Source: Pseudoalteromonas rubra
GTDB lineage: Bacteria > Pseudomonadota > Gammaproteobacteria > Enterobacterales > Alteromonadaceae
Length of the DNA stretch: 64,000 nucleotides
Direction of reading: 5' to 3'
Assembly (NCBI RefSeq): GCF_000967655.1
Contig: NZ_JXYA01000002.1
Span: 186,001-250,000, forward strand
This document shows positions 9,877 to 19,504 of this stretch, piece after piece. The translations under genes and the position numbers were made by a program. Position 1 is the stretch's first letter. Each line of letters begins with the position of its first letter. The notes beneath the pieces were generated by a model. It was not told the origin of the DNA. It ran no database searches and saw only the letters and a list, made by a program, of their open reading frames with translations.

Positions 9877-11496
9877 ATGAAAAACCAACTGACTCAACTT
9901 CTGGACATTGCCTATCTCAGCTATGATGAGCAGGGCCAGATCATCACCCTCTCTGAAGCGGCTGAACGTATGCTGGACTTAAAACCCCGCGATGTTCTGT
10001 CACAAAAATTAGTGTTTATTGACGAAGATTTTAAAGAACTCAGTATTTCTGAAATCTTGTTCGACCCTATTTTTGACCAGATAGAGCTTGGCGTTAGCAT
10101 TGATAACAGCAGCGTAACCTGGGTGAAGTTGTATAGTTTCAGACAGGAAGACCTTCATTATGTCCGGCTGGAGCCCATAGAAGAGCTAATCTCTATCAGA
10201 CGCCTGAATAAACAATTGGCAATCCGAGACCCCCATACCGGATTACTCTATCGGGATGCCTTTATCAGCAAAATTAAAGAGCAACCACATCAGGGCACCA
10301 TTTGCTGCGTCCGTATTTGTAATTTTCAGCGTATTTCTGAGGTGTGGAATATTGGCGTTGCCAATTTGGTGTTTATGGAGATCCTGGCACGATTTCAGGG
10401 CGAGTTCGATAAGGGTATTTTTTCAAAGCATTCTTCCGATTGTTACTGCGTGTTTATCCCGCACTTTGTGCCCATCAACATAGAAACATTATACAAACAG
10501 CTGAACGAGCCCTTTAATTTTAACGGCAACAGTTTCTACAGTAATGTCTCACTTGGCTATTACAAGGAGCAGCCCGATGACGACCATGAACTGAGCCTCA
10601 ATAAAGCGGAAATGGCCACCTTTGATTCGCTCTCTGATCATAATCGTCTGGTCGAGTTCAAAGAGACACTGGCAAAGCAAATTGAGCGGCAAAACAAAAT
10701 CGAGACTGGTTTGCGTAGTGCCCTTTATCAGGGCAACCTGACAGACAGCTTTGAGGTCGTCTTTCAGCCAATTCATGACACCAAGACCGAGCGGCTGATA
10801 GGCGCAGAGTGTCTGATGCGCTGGCAGCTTGATGGCCAGCCTGTTCCGCCTAGCGAATTTATTCCCATTATAGAAAGCACCGGGGAAATCAATAAACTCA
10901 CGCACTTTACCCTGAGTCAGATCAATGTATTGAAGGGACTGCTGGCAGAAGAGCAAATTGAAGCCAGCTTGTTTCGTTTTGCCATCAATATCAGCGTTGT
11001 AGAAATTCTCGATGTAAACTTTACCACCCGACTGCTGCAAGCTCTGGACAGACTGGCACTCAATCCCGCTAAGATAAAACTAGAGCTGACTGAGTCGGCC
11101 CTGATTGACAACTTTAATTACATCAATGAGATTTTACAGAAACTACAAAGTCAGGGGCTGATGATATCCATAGATGACTTTGGCACTGGCTACTCCAGCC
11201 TGAGTTATTTATGTAAACTGCATTTCGACGAGATAAAAATCGACCGGGCCTTTGTGACTCATGTTGTCAGCGACGGTAAAATGCAGTCTTTATTTAATTC
11301 TATTGTGTCACTGGCCAAAAACCTCGATAAGCCTCTGGTTGCTGAGGGCATTGAACACTTAGATCAAATGATTTACGCCAAGGCCAAAGGCGTTGAATAT
11401 GTGCAGGGCTATTACTACAGTAAACCATTAAGTATTAAAGACTTTGTAGACTATGTTGTCGCCGATAAGTCAAGCTACCTGCACTTTGAAGAGTAA
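9877..11496 (+). CDS. PAS-like/degenerate GGDEF/EAL protein, probable c-di-GMP phosphodiesterase
   Basis: 539 residues from ATG 9877; GTG 9868, overlapping the cheB stop, is an alternative. Residues about 5-105 look like a PAS fold. Residues about 110-265 follow the GGDEF fold (RDPHTGLLYRDAF), but the catalytic motif is replaced by SSDCY, so cyclase activity is not expected. The EAL domain (about 275-530) has AECLMRW for EALLRW, with the Glu kept, plus KLELTES, DDFGTGYSSLSYL, EIKIDRAFV, VAEGIEH and VQGYYYSKPL, so the metal and catalytic residues look intact. No membrane segment. As last gene of the che operon it may tie chemotaxis signalling to c-di-GMP turnover (inference). Confidence 0.9.
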   Translation: MKNQLTQLLDIAYLSYDEQGQIITLSEAAERMLDLKPRDVLSQKLVFIDEDFKELSISEILFDPIFDQIELGVSIDNSSVTWVKLYSFRQEDLHYVRLEPIEELISIRRLNKQLAIRDPHTGLLYRDAFISKIKEQPHQGTICCVRICNFQRISEVWNIGVANLVFMEILARFQGEFDKGIFSKHSSDCYCVFIPHFVPINIETLYKQLNEPFNFNGNSFYSNVSLGYYKEQPDDDHELSLNKAEMATFDSLSDHNRLVEFKETLAKQIERQNKIETGLRSALYQGNLTDSFEVVFQPIHDTKTERLIGAECLMRWQLDGQPVPPSEFIPIIESTGEINKLTHFTLSQINVLKGLLAEEQIEASLFRFAINISVVEILDVNFTTRLLQALDRLALNPAKIKLELTESALIDNFNYINEILQKLQSQGLMISIDDFGTGYSSLSYLCKLHFDEIKIDRAFVTHVVSDGKMQSLFNSIVSLAKNLDKPLVAEGIEHLDQMIYAKAKGVEYVQGYYYSKPLSIKDFVDYVVADKSSYLHFEE

Positions 11497-11499
11497 CGA

Positions 11500-11547
11500 A
11501 TACGATAACGCATACACAACGTACAAATTATTTATACGTTATCGTAT
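11500..11547. terminator. 11-bp inverted repeat between the convergent EAL and lolE genes
   Basis: ATACGATAACG at 11500-11510 pairs exactly with CGTTATCGTAT at 11537-11547 across a 26-base spacer. The following GCGTTTTC gives a short T run on the plus strand. The position between two convergent stops suggests a bidirectional terminator, although the loop is longer than usual. A second pairing (AACGCATAC with GTATGCGTT) competes with the first. Confidence 0.55.
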
Positions 11548-11559
11548 GCGTTTTCAGTC

Positions 11560-12786
11560 CTAACCACCCAGAACTCTGGCAGGGTCGACTTTAACAGCCT
11601 GCCAGGCTGGATACAGGCAGGACAATACGGCAATCACCAGAGTGATAGACAATACAGCCACGACATCAAACCACATCAGCTGACTGGGTAAAAACTCAAT
11701 AAAGTACACTCCCTGAAGCGGATTGTCCCCATCCATCTCAACCCAGGCGCGAAACAAATCAGAGATATTCAGCGCCAGCAAAATGCCAATAAACAAGCCT
11801 ACCAGGGCACCAATAAGCGCATAACTCACTCCCTGGATCGCAAAAGTAGTAAAAATGGTACTGTCTTTTGCACCCATGGTTTTTAAAATCGCGATATCGG
11901 CCTGTTTTTCTTTCACTTCCATTACCATGGAAGACACTATGTTAAAGCTGGCGACTGCGATTATCAGAAACACCACCAGGTAGACTATGGTTCTGACCAT
12001 CTGAATGTCCTGGTAAAGGCTGCCCTGAGTACGAAACCAGCTGTTAACATAAACCAGATCAGGCAACGCCCTGCCTGCAGACATCGCTATCTGATGCGCA
12101 GCAAACACATCATCAACTTTGGCGCGCAGTCCGGTTACCTGATCTTGTGCAAGCCCCATCGCCTGCTGTAACCTGTTCACCGAGACCAAAGCCAAAGTAC
12201 GGTCGATTGGCCCGCCCATATCGATAACGCCCGCCAATACAAAGTTCAATCGTTTAGGCGCCGCCAGTGGAGAGTCAGCCTGCGGGTTTGCCACCAACAG
12301 AGTGAGTTTATCACCACGCTCTAACCCCAGCTCAGCCGCAATATGACGGCCCAGCACGATATCATCGTCAGACAAAGAGGCCAATGCAGCTCCGTTTATG
12401 AACTGCCCCACATCCGACACTTTGTGATGGGTGAGGAAATCAACGCCTTTTACCTGCGCCGCCTTGAGCTCACCGCGGAACTGAACCATGGCTGTCACCG
12501 ATATTTCAGGTGCCGCCGCCACTATGCCAGGTTGCGCCTCTAGCAGCGATACTTTGTCGGGCCAGCTGGAAATAGGATCATAAGGCGCCTGATAAGCAAC
12601 ATGCGGGACCACAGACAATAAACGGGTTTTCAGCTGCTGTTCAAACCCGTTTATCACAGACAAAGCCACGATCAATACCGCAACCCCCAGCATCACGCCC
12701 AGCGTTGACGACTTACTCAAAAACCCGATCAACCCCGCCTGATGCTTGGATGCGCGTAACCGGTTACTGATAAACACACTCAGCAT
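11560..12786 (-). CDS. lolE: Lipoprotein-releasing ABC transporter permease LolE
   Basis: 408 residues from ATG 12786; the frame is open further upstream but that part lies in lolD. N-terminal transmembrane helix around LGVMLGVAVLIVALSVING, a large periplasmic domain (about 55-265), then three transmembrane helices with the MacB/FtsX-type segment KEKQADIAILKTMGA. With LolC and LolD it lifts outer-membrane lipoproteins from the inner membrane onto LolA. It starts four bases after lolD and ends the lolCDE operon. At least six lipoprotein genes in this window would depend on this complex. Confidence 0.93.
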   Translation of the reverse strand: MLSVFISNRLRASKHQAGLIGFLSKSSTLGVMLGVAVLIVALSVINGFEQQLKTRLLSVVPHVAYQAPYDPISSWPDKVSLLEAQPGIVAAAPEISVTAMVQFRGELKAAQVKGVDFLTHHKVSDVGQFINGAALASLSDDDIVLGRHIAAELGLERGDKLTLLVANPQADSPLAAPKRLNFVLAGVIDMGGPIDRTLALVSVNRLQQAMGLAQDQVTGLRAKVDDVFAAHQIAMSAGRALPDLVYVNSWFRTQGSLYQDIQMVRTIVYLVVFLIIAVASFNIVSSMVMEVKEKQADIAILKTMGAKDSTIFTTFAIQGVSYALIGALVGLFIGILLALNISDLFRAWVEMDGDNPLQGVYFIEFLPSQLMWFDVVAVLSITLVIAVLSCLYPAWQAVKVDPARVLGG

Positions 12787-12790
12787 TGCA

Positions 12791-13489
12791 TTAAGCCTCG
12801 CTATGTAGCGCTTGCTCGACCAACACACCGTCGTCCAATGCAACGGCTCGGCCCAGTTTTGCAGCTAATTCTAAGTCGTGTGTCACCACCACAAAACTGG
12901 TTTTTAAATCCCGATTCAGCTCCTTAAGCAGCGCATAAATTCTCAAGGCATTTTGCTTATCCAGGTTACCAGTTGGTTCATCGGCCAAAACCAGTGACGG
13001 GCGCGTAACCAGTGCGCGTGCTATCGCCACTCGCTGGCGCTCTCCCCCTGACAACTCTGACGGACGATGGCCACCGCGATGGGCCAGACCAACTTTGCCC
13101 AGCATTTCCTCAGCCTGTGCATGCGCCGCTTTGGGTGACTGACCCGATATCAACAGCGGCATTGCGACATTTTCAAGCGCCGTAAAATCCATCAGCAGGT
13201 GATGAAACTGATAGATAAAGCCCAGATTTTGATTACGAAAGTCGGCTTGTTTGCGACGCGACAAGCTGGCCACATCGGTGCCTTTAATGCGCACCGAACC
13301 ACTACTTGCGGTATCCAGCGTACCAAGAATATGGAGCAAGGTACTTTTACCCGAGCCAGAGCTCCCCACAATTGCCAACATGTCTCCCTGAGCAAGTGAC
13401 AGGTTTACTCCTTTTAGCACTTCAACCTGCTGGCCAGCTTCATCATAAGCCTTATTCAGACCCTGACATTCAATTACTAAATCACTCAT
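12791..13489 (-). CDS. lolD: Lipoprotein-releasing ABC transporter ATPase LolD
   Basis: 232 residues. Walker [13 protein letters not shown] near residue 41, Q-loop in FIYQFHHLL, signature [15 protein letters not shown], Walker [13 protein letters not shown], and the H-loop in [10 protein letters not shown]. These are the standard motifs of the LolD/MacB-type ATPase family, and the place between two LolC/E-type permeases fixes the assignment. It powers lipoprotein release at the cytoplasmic face. Its first 8 bases overlap the end of lolC. Confidence 0.96.
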   Translation of the reverse strand: MSDLVIECQGLNKAYDEAGQQVEVLKGVNLSLAQGDMLAIVGSSGSGKSTLLHILGTLDTASSGSVRIKGTDVASLSRRKQADFRNQNLGFIYQFHHLLMDFTALENVAMPLLISGQSPKAAHAQAEEMLGKVGLAHRGGHRPSELSGGERQRVAIARALVTRPSLVLADEPTGNLDKQNALRIYALLKELNRDLKTSFVVVTHDLELAAKLGRAVALDDGVLVEQALHSEA

Positions 13490-14693
13490 ACCTTAACACC
13501 TCAGCAGGTAGCACTTTTGCGGCCATAAACGCCGGATACAATGTTGCCAGAAAACTCAACACCAGACTGGTTACAACAATCAGACTCAAACTCAGCCAGT
13601 CAAATCTGACTGGCAGCTCTGCCCCACCGAGCAGAGATAGCCCACTCAACGCCAGCACCTGGTTGATATTACTCGCCAGCAGGTAACCACATACTGTGCC
13701 GATAAACGTACCCACTACGCCGTTGTACAAGCCCTGAACCATAAAAACGCGTGCAATGGCACCCGGAGCGAGCCCAAGAGTTTGCAAAATAGCCACCTCA
13801 CCTTGCTTCTCGCTGACCATCATCGACAACGCCGAAACAATGTTAAACACGGCCACAATCACAATCAGCCCCAGCAGCAAAGACATAATGCGCTTTTCCA
13901 TTGCCACCGCAGCAAATAACGCGCCCTGCTGCACATGCCAGTCTGAATACGTCAGGCCCGATAACAGCGGCGCATGGGTGGTTTTGAATGCATTCACCGC
14001 AAAAGCATCTTCAAGCGTAATGCTGATATCAAAGTCGCCGGGGTTGCGTTTTAACAGGCGTTGCAGGCTTTTACCATCGGCAAATGCCAGGTTGACATCG
14101 GCTTCGCTGTGGGTGTTGTAGATTAACGCAACGGTAAACAGGCGCTGCTTAGGCACCCGCCCCATCGGCGTGTAACTGCTGATGTCCGGCATGATCACCC
14201 GAACCTTTTGTCCCAGTCGCACATCCAGCTGATTAGCCAGGTAACGACTCAGGGCCAGTTGATATTTCTGCTCACTAAACTGCGTTATGCTGCCAGCTTC
14301 GATATGAGCCTCCAGTGCTGAAGGATAGCCAGAGAAGGCGCCTTGCAGACGCACGCCCACCAGATCCTTATTAGTTTGCAGGATCACGTCGCTGGTCACA
14401 TAAGGGGTCACACGTTTAACTTCAGGCAAGCCGCTCAGCTGCTTTAACAGCGTGGATGCATCACCCGCTTTGTCGTCCGACGACTTGTGTAACTGCACAT
14501 GGGGGATCAAATCGAGCATGGCATTTTTGAGGCTCTGTTCAAACCCATTCATCACAGAGCTAACCGTAATGAGTGCCATTAATCCGAGCGCTATCCCGGC
14601 GATGGAAAAAAACGAAATAAAAGACACAAACCCATTGCCTTTCGTAGCACGGCTGTATCTGAGCCCTATATAAAGGCTAACAGGCTGAAACAT
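13482..14693 (-). CDS. lolC: Lipoprotein-releasing ABC transporter permease LolC
   Basis: 403 residues, first gene of the lolCDE operon. N-terminal LYIGLRYSRATKGNGFVSFI and a first transmembrane helix around GIALGLMALITVSSVMNG match LolC. A periplasmic domain follows (about 50-265), then three helices with SEKQGEVAILQTLGLAPG between them. LolC holds LolA through its periplasmic loop while LolE receives the lipoprotein. The promoter should lie in 14694-14830, shared with the divergent SulP gene. LolC and LolE are clearly separate sequences here, not a LolF homodimer type. Confidence 0.94.
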   Translation of the reverse strand: MFQPVSLYIGLRYSRATKGNGFVSFISFFSIAGIALGLMALITVSSVMNGFEQSLKNAMLDLIPHVQLHKSSDDKAGDASTLLKQLSGLPEVKRVTPYVTSDVILQTNKDLVGVRLQGAFSGYPSALEAHIEAGSITQFSEQKYQLALSRYLANQLDVRLGQKVRVIMPDISSYTPMGRVPKQRLFTVALIYNTHSEADVNLAFADGKSLQRLLKRNPGDFDISITLEDAFAVNAFKTTHAPLLSGLTYSDWHVQQGALFAAVAMEKRIMSLLLGLIVIVAVFNIVSALSMMVSEKQGEVAILQTLGLAPGAIARVFMVQGLYNGVVGTFIGTVCGYLLASNINQVLALSGLSLLGGAELPVRFDWLSLSLIVVTSLVLSFLATLYPAFMAAKVLPAEVLRYE

Positions 14694-14860
14694 AATAGTT
14701 TATTTTTCTACACATAAGTTCAGTGCACGATACTAGCACAATCCCGAAAGCCGGGTCATACCTTTGACCCCAAAAAAAAGTGTAAAATTTTTTTAATGCG
14801 GCCCTAAATTACCTTAGGTTTTAGTGTAGAATGCGGCAAATCTCGCGGTATGGACCTTCA

Positions 14861-16522
14861 ATGTTTTCGTTATCAAGATTTAAACATATGAATTTAAAGG
14901 GAGATTTGTTCGGTGGTGTGACCACTGCAATCATTTCCCTACCACTCGCCCTCGCCTTTGGCGTGGCATCCGGCGCCGGAGCTGAAGCCGGCATGTGGGG
15001 CGCAATTCTCGTTGGCCTCTTCGCTGCCCTGTTTGGCGGTTCAACTTCCCTGATCTCCGAGCCAACTGGCCCGATGACGGTCATTATGACAGCAGTGTTG
15101 ACCACTATGGTGTCAAAATACCCCGAAGCCGGACCGGCAATGGCGTTTACTGTGGTGATGATGGCCGGGGCATTCCAGGTATTACTCGGCACCCTCAAAC
15201 TCGGTAAATATGTCACCCTGATGCCCTATAGTGTGGTTTCCGGGTTTATGTCGGGCATTGGCGTCATACTGATCATCCTGCAGCTGGCACCTTTGCTTGG
15301 CCACCAAGCGCCGCCAGGCGGCGTTCCCGGTACCTTATCCGCTTTCCCTGAATTATTTCTTAATCTCCATTTCTCCGAACTCTTTTTAGGTATTCTGACC
15401 CTGGGTGTGTTGTTCTATATGCCTAAGAAGTATCGCCAGTACGTGCCCGCTCAGCTGGTTGCTCTGGTGGTGGTAACCCTGATCTCTATTGTACTTTTCG
15501 ATACCGATAGCATTCGTCGTATTGGTGAGATCCCAAGCGGCTTGCCCGAAATAGTCTGGCCGACTTTTACACCCGAACTGTTTACTGAAATGGTTATCGA
15601 CGCGCTGGTACTGGGTACATTGGGCTGTATCGATACCTTGCTTACCGCGGTTATCGGAGACAGTTTGACCCGCACCGAACATGACTCCGACAAAGAGTTG
15701 CGCGGTCAGGGGGTGGCCAATATGATCGCCGGTTTCTTTGGTGCCCTGCCGGGTGCCGGAGCCACCATGGGCACAGTGGTAAATATCCAGGTCGGCGCGC
15801 GCTCTCCGCTTGCAGGGATTTTCCGTGCACTGATCCTGATGGCTGTGGTCTTTGTGGCTGGGAGCCTGACAGAGCCCATTCCCATGGCAGTGCTTGCTGG
15901 TATCGCTGTTTATGTCGGGATCAATATCCTCGACTGGAGTTTTATTCAGCGTGCGCACAAGCTCAGCATCAGCCAGATGGCCATCATGTATGGTGTAATG
16001 TTACTGACCGTGTTTGTTGATCTCATGGTTGCAGTAGGCCTGGGTGTATTTATTTCCAATATTATGGTAATCGAGCGTCTGAGCCAGGTGCAGGAACAAC
16101 ATGTAAAGGCCATCAGTGATGCAGATGAGGACGTGCCCTTGTCAAAACACGAGCGCGCCCTGCTGGAACAGGCAAAAGGTCAGCTTTTGTTCTTTTACCT
16201 GTCGGGCCCGATGATCTTCAGTGTTTCAAAGGCTATAACCCGCCAGCACCGCCATATCGGTGAGTATAAAAGTATGGTACTGGATCTAAGCGATGTGGCC
16301 ATGCTCGATGTGACCGTCAGCCTGGCCATTGAAAATGCCATCAGCGACGCACTGGATGCCAACTGTCAGGTGTTTATTTATTCACCAAACAAAGACACCA
16401 GTGAACAACTACAAAAGTTTGATATTCGCAGCAAGCTGGGAGACCATGCATTCTGTAAAAGCCGCGAGCAGGCATTGACCAGAGCGCTGGAAGCCATGGA
16501 GGAAAATAGCATTCAGGCTTAA
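14861..16522 (+). CDS. SulP family anion transporter with C-terminal STAS domain
   Basis: 553 residues from ATG 14861 (MFSLSRFKHMNLKGD); an in-frame ATG at 14831 lies inside a TAGAAT that could be a -10 box, so the later start is preferred. About 10-12 membrane segments cover residues 20-420. The SulP signature region GGSTSLISEPTGPMTVIM is near 60-80. A cytoplasmic STAS domain follows (about 445-545, MVLDLSDVAMLDVTVSLAIE). SulP proteins carry sulfate, bicarbonate or other anions, usually with Na+ or H+; the substrate cannot be read from sequence. The stop overlaps the convergent LysR gene by four bases. Confidence 0.92.
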   Translation: MFSLSRFKHMNLKGDLFGGVTTAIISLPLALAFGVASGAGAEAGMWGAILVGLFAALFGGSTSLISEPTGPMTVIMTAVLTTMVSKYPEAGPAMAFTVVMMAGAFQVLLGTLKLGKYVTLMPYSVVSGFMSGIGVILIILQLAPLLGHQAPPGGVPGTLSAFPELFLNLHFSELFLGILTLGVLFYMPKKYRQYVPAQLVALVVVTLISIVLFDTDSIRRIGEIPSGLPEIVWPTFTPELFTEMVIDALVLGTLGCIDTLLTAVIGDSLTRTEHDSDKELRGQGVANMIAGFFGALPGAGATMGTVVNIQVGARSPLAGIFRALILMAVVFVAGSLTEPIPMAVLAGIAVYVGINILDWSFIQRAHKLSISQMAIMYGVMLLTVFVDLMVAVGLGVFISNIMVIERLSQVQEQHVKAISDADEDVPLSKHERALLEQAKGQLLFFYLSGPMIFSVSKAITRQHRHIGEYKSMVLDLSDVAMLDVTVSLAIENAISDALDANCQVFIYSPNKDTSEQLQKFDIRSKLGDHAFCKSREQALTRALEAMEENSIQA

Positions 16523-17385
16523 AGCGACTGCGCCAAAAAGTCTATCAGCGCACGGATGGCGGTCGACAGGTATTTTCTGGGTGGGTAAACCGCCCAGATC
16601 CCTTCCTCTTTGGGTGTGAAATCATCCAGCACGGTCACCAACTCTTTGCACTCAATGGCATCTTGCACGTAATAGTGTGGCAACTGCACCACCCCCAGTC
16701 CCTGTTTTGCCGCATCAAGCAGCGCCCAGCCGCTGTTACAGCGCAGCGTACCCGTCACCTTGACATGTCGCTCAACACCGTGGTCCATAAAACGCCAATA
16801 TTGCGCATTACCGAGCAGACAATTTTGCCTGGCCAGATCTCTGATGGAAGTGATAGGACCCTGTTGCTGTAGGTACTCAGGTGACACACAAACCAGAGTA
16901 CGCCGCTGAGACAGGCGCTTTGCGTGCAGCGACGAGTCTTTGAGCTGGCCAATGCGGATAGCCAGATCAACCCCCTGCTCCACAAGATCCAGCTGCGCGT
17001 TAGTCAGTTCCATTTCAACAGTAACGGAGGGAAAACGACACATAAACTGATGTACCAGCGGCATAATATATTGCTCGCCGTACATCACAGGTGCCGTCAG
17101 CCTGATTTTACCCGTAGGTTCACTGTCTCTTTGTCGCAATGCTGCGGTGGCGTCCTCGTAGGCATGTTGCAGTAATCGGGCATGACCCAGGAATATCTGG
17201 CCTTCGGGTGTGAGTGCCAGATTGCGGGTGGTCCGGGTCAGTAGCTGATAGCCTAGCTCCGATTCTAAGGTTTTAACCCGGCGGCTAACCTGCGCCACCG
17301 ACGTATCTAACTGTTGCGCAGCACCGGTAAAAGAGCCACATGTCGCTACCGCGACAAATTCATCTAAACCTGACCATCTGTCCAT
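16519..17385 (-). CDS. LysR family transcriptional regulator
   Basis: 288 residues from ATG 17385; the frame upstream (to 17430) has a poor start. The winged helix-turn-helix covers residues 1-60 (LDEFVAVATCGSFTGAAQQL, then QVSRRVKTLESELG), followed by a periplasmic-binding-protein-like effector domain (about 88-285). It is divergent from the formaldehyde detoxification genes across 97 bases, the classic layout for a LysR regulator of its neighbour. The effector is probably a product of formaldehyde or thiol stress, but that is inference. Confidence 0.92.
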   Translation of the reverse strand: MDRWSGLDEFVAVATCGSFTGAAQQLDTSVAQVSRRVKTLESELGYQLLTRTTRNLALTPEGQIFLGHARLLQHAYEDATAALRQRDSEPTGKIRLTAPVMYGEQYIMPLVHQFMCRFPSVTVEMELTNAQLDLVEQGVDLAIRIGQLKDSSLHAKRLSQRRTLVCVSPEYLQQQGPITSIRDLARQNCLLGNAQYWRFMDHGVERHVKVTGTLRCNSGWALLDAAKQGLGVVQLPHYYVQDAIECKELVTVLDDFTPKEEGIWAVYPPRKYLSTAIRALIDFLAQSL

Positions 17386-17401
17386 TATTACAAATACGTA
17401 A

Positions 17402-18604
<1,203 letters not shown>

Positions 18605-18613
18605 GGAAGCCCT

Positions 18614-19456
18614 ATGGAATTAGTGAGCGAAAATAAAGTTGCCGGGGGCTGGCATCGACGTTACCGTCATCGAAGTCAGCATACTCACTGTGACATGACC
18701 TTTGCTATCTTCTTGCCTGAGCAGGCCAATAGCGACCAGCCAGTACCTGTGCTGTACTGGCTGTCGGGATTGACCTGTAATGATGAGAACTTTATGCAAA
18801 AGGCGGGCGCGTTTAAACGGGCTAATGAATTGGGCATCGCCATTGTGGCACCGGATACGTCGCCGCGCGGTGAAGATGTGGCCGATGATCCGGACAAAAG
18901 CTATGACTTTGGGCTGGGTGCAGGCTTCTATGTCAATGCCACGCAGCCGCCATATGATAAACATTATCAGATGTACAGCTATGTCAGCGAAGAGCTGCCA
19001 GCCTTAATCGAGCAGCATTTTCCGGTATCCGAAAAGCGTGCCATTGCCGGGCATTCGATGGGGGGTCATGGTGCGCTGGTGGTAGGGCTGAAAAACCCAA
19101 CCCGTTATCACAGTATCTCTGCGTTCAGCCCCATTGCTAACCCTATTGATTGCCCCTGGGGTAAAAAGGCCTTTACGGGCTATCTTGGAGAAGATCAAAC
19201 CCTCTGGCATGCTTACGACGCTTGCCATCTGCTGAGACAAAGTCAGGAAGGTCTTAGGGTGCCCATTCGGGTTGATCAGGGCGAAGCCGATCAGTTCCTA
19301 GTCGAGCAGCTCATGCCAGAGACCTTAGTTCAGGCAGCTAAGGCTGTGGACTATCCGCTTATACTGACTATGCACCCTGGATATGACCATAGTTACTTCT
19401 TCATTTCCTCGTTTATCGACGCGCATCTGGATTTCCACGCGCAACATATAAAGTAA
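18614..19456 (+). CDS. fghA: S-formylglutathione hydrolase
   Basis: 280 residues, alpha/beta hydrolase fold of the esterase D family. The nucleophile is in AGHSMGGHGA (Ser148). The acid is likely the Asp in DQGEADQFL and the base the His in GYDHSYFF near the C-terminus. The segment LYWLSGLTCNDENFMQKAG is typical of the family. It splits S-formylglutathione into formate and glutathione, the second step after frmA. A terminator follows at once. No formate dehydrogenase lies in the window. Confidence 0.95.
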   Translation: MELVSENKVAGGWHRRYRHRSQHTHCDMTFAIFLPEQANSDQPVPVLYWLSGLTCNDENFMQKAGAFKRANELGIAIVAPDTSPRGEDVADDPDKSYDFGLGAGFYVNATQPPYDKHYQMYSYVSEELPALIEQHFPVSEKRAIAGHSMGGHGALVVGLKNPTRYHSISAFSPIANPIDCPWGKKAFTGYLGEDQTLWHAYDACHLLRQSQEGLRVPIRVDQGEADQFLVEQLMPETLVQAAKAVDYPLILTMHPGYDHSYFFISSFIDAHLDFHAQHIK

Positions 19457-19460
19457 CCAC

Positions 19461-19485
19461 AAAAAAAGGCGCTAACGCGCCTTTT
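19461..19485. terminator. Bidirectional rho-independent terminator (fghA / fabY)
   Basis: AAAAGGCGC (19464-19472), loop TAAC, GCGCCTTTT (19477-19485): a perfect 9-bp stem. The minus strand has a run of seven T (19461-19467), so it is strongest for the fabY-like gene; the plus strand has four T for fghA. Confidence 0.85.
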
Positions 19486-19504
19486 GCTTGCTTAACATAG
19501 TATT

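Noticed and set aside
10200..10680. Active diguanylate cyclase in the EAL protein
   Set aside because: The GGDEF signature position reads SSDCY, so the catalytic residues are missing.
15386..15958. 190-codon minus-strand frame inside the SulP gene
   Set aside because: Composition (His/Gln/Asp-rich, no hydrophobic core) is that of an antisense shadow of a membrane protein gene.
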